From Zygnema cylindricum (lineage: Eukaryota; Streptophyta; Zygnematophyceae; Zygnematales; Zygnemataceae): 45,586 nucleotides of DNA. Made by a program: the position numbers and the translations under genes. Below are positions 40,751 through 45,586 of this stretch, one piece after another. Below the pieces are notes generated by a model. That model made no database searches. It saw nothing but the letters and a program-made list of their open reading frames with translations, and was not told the DNA's origin. The stretch's first letter is position 1. Every line of letters begins with the position of its first letter. The stretch is taken from the NCBI GenBank assembly GCA_037447655.1, contig JBBHKE010002899.1, positions 69,853 through 115,438 on the forward strand. Reading direction: 5' to 3'.

Positions 40751-40858
40751 GCGACAACAAATCCAATGGCCTTCTAATTGGATTCGTTACGGGGTCCACT
40801 GCGGTCGCCATTTCCCTAATAGCCCTTTTAGGCTGTTGCTATTTTCAGCGTCACCGAA
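40751..40858 (+). CDS. Receptor-like kinase: transmembrane exon
   Basis: Acceptor GACACGGCAG, phase 1 as required by the preceding exon. Encodes GDNKSNGLLIGFVTGSTA, then VAISLIALLGCYFQRHR: one hydrophobic span of about 22 residues followed by basic stop-transfer residues. The donor chosen is A|GTGAGG at 40859 (phase 1). If it is not used, the frame reaches TAA at 40874-40876 and the protein would be a kinase-less membrane receptor. Exon length (108) and phase symmetry favour splicing. Confidence 0.72.
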
Positions 40859-41829
40859 GTGAGGCTAAACCCTAAAACCTGTGTTTCTCAAATTAACGGG
40901 CACCTTGATGATTCAATTGCCCGTCATTGTGGAATCGTGATGGACTACACGGACTTCATATTTTGAACACATTGTCACTCTTTACCTTAAGGTCATTCAA
41001 ACACGTGAACATGGAAGCACATGGAAGAACCATCGACCTTTCAAATGGAACATGCAAAGGAACCAATCTAAGTTTTATTAAATTCAGCATCCGTGTATTT
41101 TTCCTAGGATTATATTCTATTGAAGATGGAGCATAAAGTAAACTGCCAAAAATGGAACATCACAATACTTTTCATGTGGCTCCCTTAGAATGCCACAAGA
41201 CTCTAGTGTAATTTCCAATTCCTACGCTCTTTTTTGTTTGCCGTTTTCTCTAATATTTACTTGCATTGAAAAAAAAACTTTCCTAGAAGAAGCATGCAAT
41301 AATGGTCTCACAATTATCCTTTTTGCCAACGTCTTTCATCTCCATGAAGTAGCTGCTTAAGCTCTGGGCTGACCTCTACATGCACCAAAGCACATGAAAT
41401 TTTGCGGAAGTACACATATGAAGGAGAGTACTGGAATGTGCAGGATAGTATCATTATTAGACCTATCATCGCCTCATGATGCAGTCATGGTCCACATCCG
41501 GATGACGGTGTGCACGGGGAATGTTGCAATTGTTCGACGTGAACTTGTGAAAGGATATATTACCATACTAAACTATTTCAAGGACCATTTTTTGCCCGGT
41601 TGATGTATTATTGCGTGTATGTTATGTTTCTTGTTTTTTGTAAATGATTGATTCATTACATTTATATAGCATATGAATGTTAATTTTTGTACGAACATTT
41701 TTCATATTTCTGAAACATTTCGAAGGTCCTTCTCAAGAAACATGTAAAAGAACTAAAAAAGGGTTGGTTATTCATAATTCTTATGTTGGACTCCAGGAAA
41801 TAGAGACGCTCTTGAAGATAAACGCCCCG
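40859..41829. other. Receptor-kinase intron, kinase N-lobe not found
   Basis: AT-rich. No exon with a glycine-rich loop or the VAxK lysine could be read here or on to 43067. The ORF 41394-41603 has no domain. Confidence 0.5.
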
Positions 41830-41928
41830 CCTCTCAAACGAGCGCCGACCACAAGTACGGAAAAACTCATCCAAAGCCACACCCAAACAACCAAATATCT
41901 CGACCGCCATCGGAATGAAGCCATCCAT
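41830..41928 (-). pseudogene. Retroelement-derived fragment (LINE-type C-terminal domain, tentative)
   Basis: Minus strand reads MDGFIPMAVEIFGCLGVALD, then EFFRTCGRR. Strings of the form IPxAxExFGCLxxxxDxFLxxC occur near the end of plant LINE-type or other retroelement ORFs, as far as I recall. No RT motifs are attached. The open frame continues without similarity to 41680. A MITE begins 17 bp away. Confidence 0.35.
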
Positions 41929-41944
41929 AGCATCGCGATGGGCA

Positions 41945-42154
41945 TAATCACTAATCGTTATTAGTGTTTTTTTGCCACTTAAAACATCTTTTCTCGATGC
42001 ACACAGGTTGGATTGTCAATCTGATGGTTGCTATTTGCAAGATTCTCAACTTCCTATTGGTTGTCTCGGATTGACAATTCGACAAGTGTGCACGACGAAA
42101 AGATATTTAAGTGGCAAAAAAAAAACTTTAACACTAATAACGATTAGCGGTGTA
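41945..42154. mobile_element. MITE family T1, short form
   Basis: 210 bp between TA dinucleotides. The right end's reverse complement is TACACCGCTAATCGTTATTAG; the left end is TAATCACTAATCGTTATTAG (slightly worn). Arms continue through TTTTTTTGCCACTTAAAACA and CTTTTCTCG...GCACAC. No coding content. Same family as 9321-9541. Confidence 0.8.
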
Positions 42155-42164
42155 GTATAAAACC

Positions 42165-42623
42165 TAGTGTTGTGTATCGGTAAAAAAATTATCGCGATAA
42201 CACCTATACCGATAGTTATCGGTTATCGAACGGTCAGACTTACCGATATATTTGTACTTTCTGTACTTTTCTGTCCGGAGTACACGTGGCAAGTTTCCAG
42301 TGGTTCCCAAGGAAGAAAGGGACAAAGCCATGGCGTCGGATGTGAAAGGTACATCGTTTTCACTGGAGTCGTACTAAATTCGTACGTATCTCATGCCGGC
42401 TACTGTACTTTCGGCTTGTACAAATGATCTGATTGGTAGGCACCAGTAGATAGGGGTTGTGAGTAGGGCGCGTCGGGGGAATAACACGTACACTTGAGTG
42501 AACTTGCCGTACATTTATCTGTACGGTCCGTACATATATCTCTTTACCGATATATCGATTATCGGCTACCCGAAAAACGGCCCATATCGGTTATCGGCAA
42601 ATCCTTACCGATACACAACACTA
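42165..42623. mobile_element. hAT-like MITE with perfect 19-bp terminal inverted repeats
   Basis: Left end TAGTGTTGTGTATCGGTAA and its exact reverse complement at the right end. Both ends continue with TTATCGGTTATCG-like sub-terminal inverted repeats. 459 bp, no transposase. TAGTGTTG is hAT-like, but the flanking 8 bp (ATAAAACC / CTATTTGG) do not match, so the class is uncertain. It starts 11 bp after the preceding MITE. Confidence 0.8.
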
Positions 42624-43067
42624 CTATTTGGGCTGTGAATTGTTCTTGTTGTAAACATAGGTCAATATGTCAAGTTCAAAAATGCGTGTGAGCGTCCACA
42701 AAAGTAAGTTAGGATTAAAAAAAACTATTTTCCAGTATCTCCGCAGTATCCTCCAAAATTTTGTCTTAATTCCATCTTGTTGGCTTCAGATTGTATTGAA
42801 ACAAGTTTCTGCATTTTCTACGTTCTGGCATTCAAGGCCAATCATTTCTTATACTCCAAATAATCTGCCTCTCTCAATCGTGTTTGAAGACTCCATCCAT
42901 TCGTTTTGGAAAGTTAAGGTTACCACCATTAGGGTTATGGTTGTTGCGGAAAATGAATTGATAATTATTGATATATGTTGTAAGTGAGATTAACTCTGAA
43001 CTGAGAATGAATACTTTTTGGCCTAATTTTCACCTTTTCACCTGTCTGTCTATGGTGTATTCTACAG
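42624..43067. other. Receptor-kinase intron sequence before the first visible kinase exon
   Basis: Contains a possible small exon (acceptor AAACATAG at 42660, donor GTAAGT at 42704) that could not be matched to any kinase subdomain. Nothing else is supported. Confidence 0.4.
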
Positions 43068-43203
43068 GTGGATATCATCTCTCAAATGAGCCATACCAAT
43101 ATTGTCCAACTCTTGGGATATTGCGACGAGGGCACGGAGCAAATTCTTGTGTACGAGTTTATGGAGAAGGGCAGTTTAAAAAAACTTCTACATGACGACG
43201 AAG
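43068..43203 (+). CDS. Receptor-like kinase: kinase exon, subdomains IV-V
   Basis: Acceptor GTATTCTACAG, then VDIISQMSHTNIVQLLGYCD, then EGTEQILVYEFMEKGSLKKL and LHDDE, with donor G|GTTTGC (phase 1). This is the standard plant RLK segment (HxNIVxLLGYC, then LVYEFMxxGSL with the hinge). The N-lobe with the ATP loop must lie upstream but was not recognised. Confidence 0.88.
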
Positions 43204-44827
43204 GTTTGCTCAGCGCATGATAACCCAAGTTTTCCTTCGCAAATTGAGCACCATTTCTTCAAATTGTTTCAACTTGTTCAAATTGATCTTGTCCAGTCTA
43301 GCAGTGTAGATCGAATTTGTGTATAAAAAAAAACATGACCACCCCACTTCGTGTGTCTACACCATAAAAATCTGCCAAAATTATGCTAATTGTCTTACAC
43401 AATATAGCGTGAAAGCTATTGTCATTGTCATACAAAGATGGCATACAACTCAGCATAAATTGAATTGCTGAGATGGATTGTTTTGTATGGTAAAGACTAT
43501 GCTTAGAAATCACCTTTTTGCGGATATTTACAGTCAATATTCAAGCGTCTAATGTACACAATTTTTATCCAAGGTTGAGGAGATGATGCTTTTATTTTTT
43601 ATATCTCGAATAAAAACCGAAGAAAAAATATTTCCAAACCATTGCAAAAGTCTTTCCAAGTGTAGTGCACTGTTTTTCTGTAATTTTTAACGCGTTTATA
43701 TTACCAAAATATACGACTCTTCCAAATTGGTGTAACTGACAGTAGGGGCATTCCCACTAGCGCAATACTCCAAGAAATGTTGAAATGTTGTTTTCCGAAT
43801 GTTACCCGACATTGGGTTAGAATCGGGTGAAAATAAAGCGATACTTCCCGATTTTGACCAAGTATCGGGTATCATTGCGTGAATATTTTGTAGAAGTTCT
43901 ATTGAGTTTAGAGCCATGACCAAAATGAGAAAGGACTCAAAATAGGATAGGACGAGAGTAACTTTAGCTCAGAAATACTTTAATTGAAAGTCTTAAATGA
44001 AGACAAAGGTTGACTAAATACAATTCAGCTATGGTAAGAGTTCCTCTTGGAAAAATCACTGAGAGAAAGGAGGTTTGACAGGACAGAAGGGAGGAAGGGA
44101 GGGAGAGAGGAGGAGACGGACGGAAGGAGGGAGAAAGAGAAACAGGCAGGAAGAGAGGAAAGGAGGTAGGAAGAGGGGTAGGAGGGAGAGAGGAAGGAGG
44201 TGGAGAAAGGAAAGAGAGGGAGGAAGGAAGAGAGGCAGGAGGATGTGAGAGAGGCAATGGAAGCAGAGGGAAAGAGGGAAGGGAGGGACAGACGGAATGG
44301 AAGCCAGTGGACAGGGGCTTCATTAGGGGACAGCCTAGGAAACCGACTGGAAGATAATCATAGATCATAATCATAGATCAGAATCCGGCAGGATTTCTGA
44401 TTGTGCAGGTGAGGCGAACAGAAAGCAGTAGTGTGTACAGGAATCTCAGAGTCTAGGCTAGACAAGAGAGTAAAAATGGAATCCTAGATTATGCTTAGGT
44501 AACCTGCCTGAAACATCTAACATAGGCTATTTCCAACACGTTCCTTCAACATTCCAACGTTTCGCAATTGTGAATACACAGAGTCATTCAGGAGATTGAA
44601 TTACGCAAAAACCATTTTAATTCTTTATCTATTCTTTGCTTAAGTCTCTTATTTCGGTAACCTCATATGTGAATTTACTCTTGTGCTTTGGGTTTTTTCA
44701 AGCAACTCATGCAACTTCTATGAGTTGACTTGGAAATTCCTCCGAGTAGTGGTTCAAAATATAGTATTAAATGCAAGAGAGTTTCTTTAAGATTGCGCTT
44801 GTTGTGTGGTTATTGGTGATGTTGTAG
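43204..44827. other. Receptor-kinase intron with a GA-rich tract
   Basis: AT-rich apart from GGGAGGGAGAGAGGAGGA-like purine DNA at about 44051-44295. No additional exon is needed, because 43203 and 44828 join in phase and in kinase order. Confidence 0.7.
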
Positions 44828-44970
44828 GGGAAAGTTTAACGATTCAGAAAAGGGTGGAGATAGCAATTGATGTAGCGGAAGGCCTTAGTTATTTGCACCA
44901 CTATGCAGGAGCCACCGTCATTCACCGAGACATTAAGTCCGACAATATTTTGGTCAACTACAATTTCAAG
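44828..44970 (+). CDS. Receptor-like kinase: kinase exon with catalytic loop
   Basis: Acceptor GATGTTGTAG, then GESLTIQKRVEIAIDVAEGL, SYLHHYAGATV and IHRDIKSDNILVNYNFK, with donor AAG|GTATAC (phase 0). HRDIKSDN is subdomain VIb of an RD-type, presumably active Ser/Thr kinase (catalytic Asp, Lys and Asn present). The activation-loop DFG exon must lie beyond the window, so the gene is incomplete here. Confidence 0.92.
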
Positions 44971-45182
44971 GTATACTCTAAAACTTAGCCACTAATGAGC
45001 CGTGTTGCCTTAAATCAGAAGCACCGCTTCCACTTTTTTCAATGATGTGCTATTGAGGCAAACAAAATAATTGTAGTGACGTTGGAATAAAAGTTACAGT
45101 CAAGTAGAATTACGTAATTACCCTATTTCCTTAGGGCTTGTTGACTGCTTCCCTTCGCTGTCATTTTCTGCATGGTAACAAA

Positions 45183-45264
45183 CCTTACCATTAACCACTG
45201 CGCCACCTCCCGGATATCGAGGCTGGTGAGTCTCTTCGATTGGTACAATTTTCATACGTCAACA
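45183..45264 (-). mobile_element. Diverged TRIM-LTR-like start with tRNA-like A box
   Basis: Minus strand begins TGTTGACGTATGAAAATTGTACC. Its first ten bases equal the TRIM LTR start and the following bases are similar. It then reaches GGGAGGTGGCGCAGTGGTTAATGG, a tRNA 5' half with an A-box fit. No B box follows. Confidence 0.5.
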
Positions 45265-45312
45265 GGCATATCTACAATCTGGAGCTCGGCATATTCCATA
45301 CTGTGGGAAAAT

Positions 45313-45392
45313 TGAGCCGGCTAGGGCTTGAATCTGGGACCAATGACTAGAGCATTGCGCTAGCCATTGCGCTAGCCATTGCGCCAACAACC
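45313..45392 (-). mobile_element. tRNA-related repeat (SINE- or TRIM-like)
   Basis: Minus strand: GGTTGTTGGCGCAATGGCTAG, then GGTCCCAGATTCAAGCCC and TAGCCGGCTCA. The tail mirrors GGTCCCAGGTTCAAATCC...GCCGGCTCA of the TRIM tRNA-like part, with a worn B box. A 12-bp unit, CAATGGCTAGCG, is duplicated in the D-arm region. It lies just upstream (on minus) of the TGTTGACGTA start at 45264. Confidence 0.6.
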
Positions 45393-45586
45393 TGTTACGA
45401 TTTACAATTATTGAATCTAGGTTTACGTGATGCTTGTTCGTTTTTAGTGTGGTTTAGATTTGGTCTCGCGTCACTTCGTGTATTTAGTTTGGTTTCATTT
45501 AGTACTCCGTGCGTCGGTTTGCGAATTCGGTTTTGTTTCGTTTGATGTATTATTTCGTGCGTGTACTTTTCACACGTACACGATTA
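45393..45586. other. End of window inside the presumed kinase intron
   Basis: GT/CG-rich words (GTTTCGTTTGATGTATTATTT). No exon is visible. Confidence 0.45.

Noticed and set aside
41677-41964. Possible juxtamembrane exon of the receptor kinase (acceptor-like AG at 41725)
   Set aside because: Phase would fit, but the sequence has no kinase-like feature. The opposite strand reads as a retroelement-like fragment, and a MITE begins at 41945.
42661-42703. Small exon with acceptor and GTAAGT donor before the kinase exons
   Set aside because: The 43-nt segment ends in phase 2 and matches no kinase subdomain, so it could not be joined to the next exon.

Overview
The window looks like a gene-poor, repeat-dense nuclear fragment of a green plant (streptophyte). 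The evidence is four plant-type gene models with GT-AG introns (a WSD-type wax ester synthase/diacylglycerol acyltransferase, an F-box/LRR-like protein, a PAN-like receptor-like kinase and a relic of a 72-nt plant LRR exon), plus Ty1/copia and TRIM-type LTR elements and several MITE families. Introns are long and filled with GA/CT-rich microsatellites. The species cannot be named from sequence alone; a charophyte alga or a seedless land plant would fit. There is one assembly gap at 15359-15683.

Layout. 1-4.48 kb: low-complexity and AT-rich DNA with a 17-bp tandem repeat, a hAT-like MITE, and CT and TA microsatellites. 4.55-5.54 kb (+): an intact single-exon F-box/LRR-like gene. 6.24-6.60 kb: a foldback element. 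7.6 kb (-): an LRR exon relic. 9.3-11.2 kb: MITEs and fragments of them. 11.7-12.3 kb: a decayed copia gag fragment. It is joined directly to a broken second copy of the F-box gene and its 3' flank (12.34-13.28 kb).

14.77-22.26 kb (-): a WSD-type acyltransferase in at least six confident exons plus one possible exon beside the gap. These were read by splice phase and family motifs, because no single long ORF reveals the gene. The exon that should carry the catalytic HHxxxDG motif is not visible. The intron where it belongs contains three look-alike splice-donor segments. Exon 2 contains an in-frame purine microsatellite.

22.5-34.8 kb: a nest of transposons. There is a 563-bp MITE, hAT-like halves, and a chain of PIF/Harbinger-like elements with TTA/TAA target duplications that abut each other. 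One of these is split by a full-length Ty1/copia retrotransposon (26859-33178, TSD GTAGA, inactivated by stops and frameshifts).

38.55 kb to the window end (+): a receptor-like kinase gene with a PAN-like cysteine-rich exon, a proline-rich exon, a transmembrane exon and two kinase exons (subdomains around the HRD loop). It runs off the window. Its introns hold the most notable object here: a 510-bp TRIM (40061-40570, TSD TCTTC) with 222-bp LTRs that differ at one base. Each LTR contains a complete tRNA-like cloverleaf with Pol III A and B boxes, and the internal region is only 66 bp (tRNA-iMet-type PBS plus a polypurine tract). The design resembles the 5S-rRNA-carrying Cassandra TRIMs, but with a tRNA-like module. 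A diverged relative appears at 45.18-45.39 kb on the minus strand.

The genes here do not form a pathway. The window is mainly a record of nested insertions around three dispersed genes.
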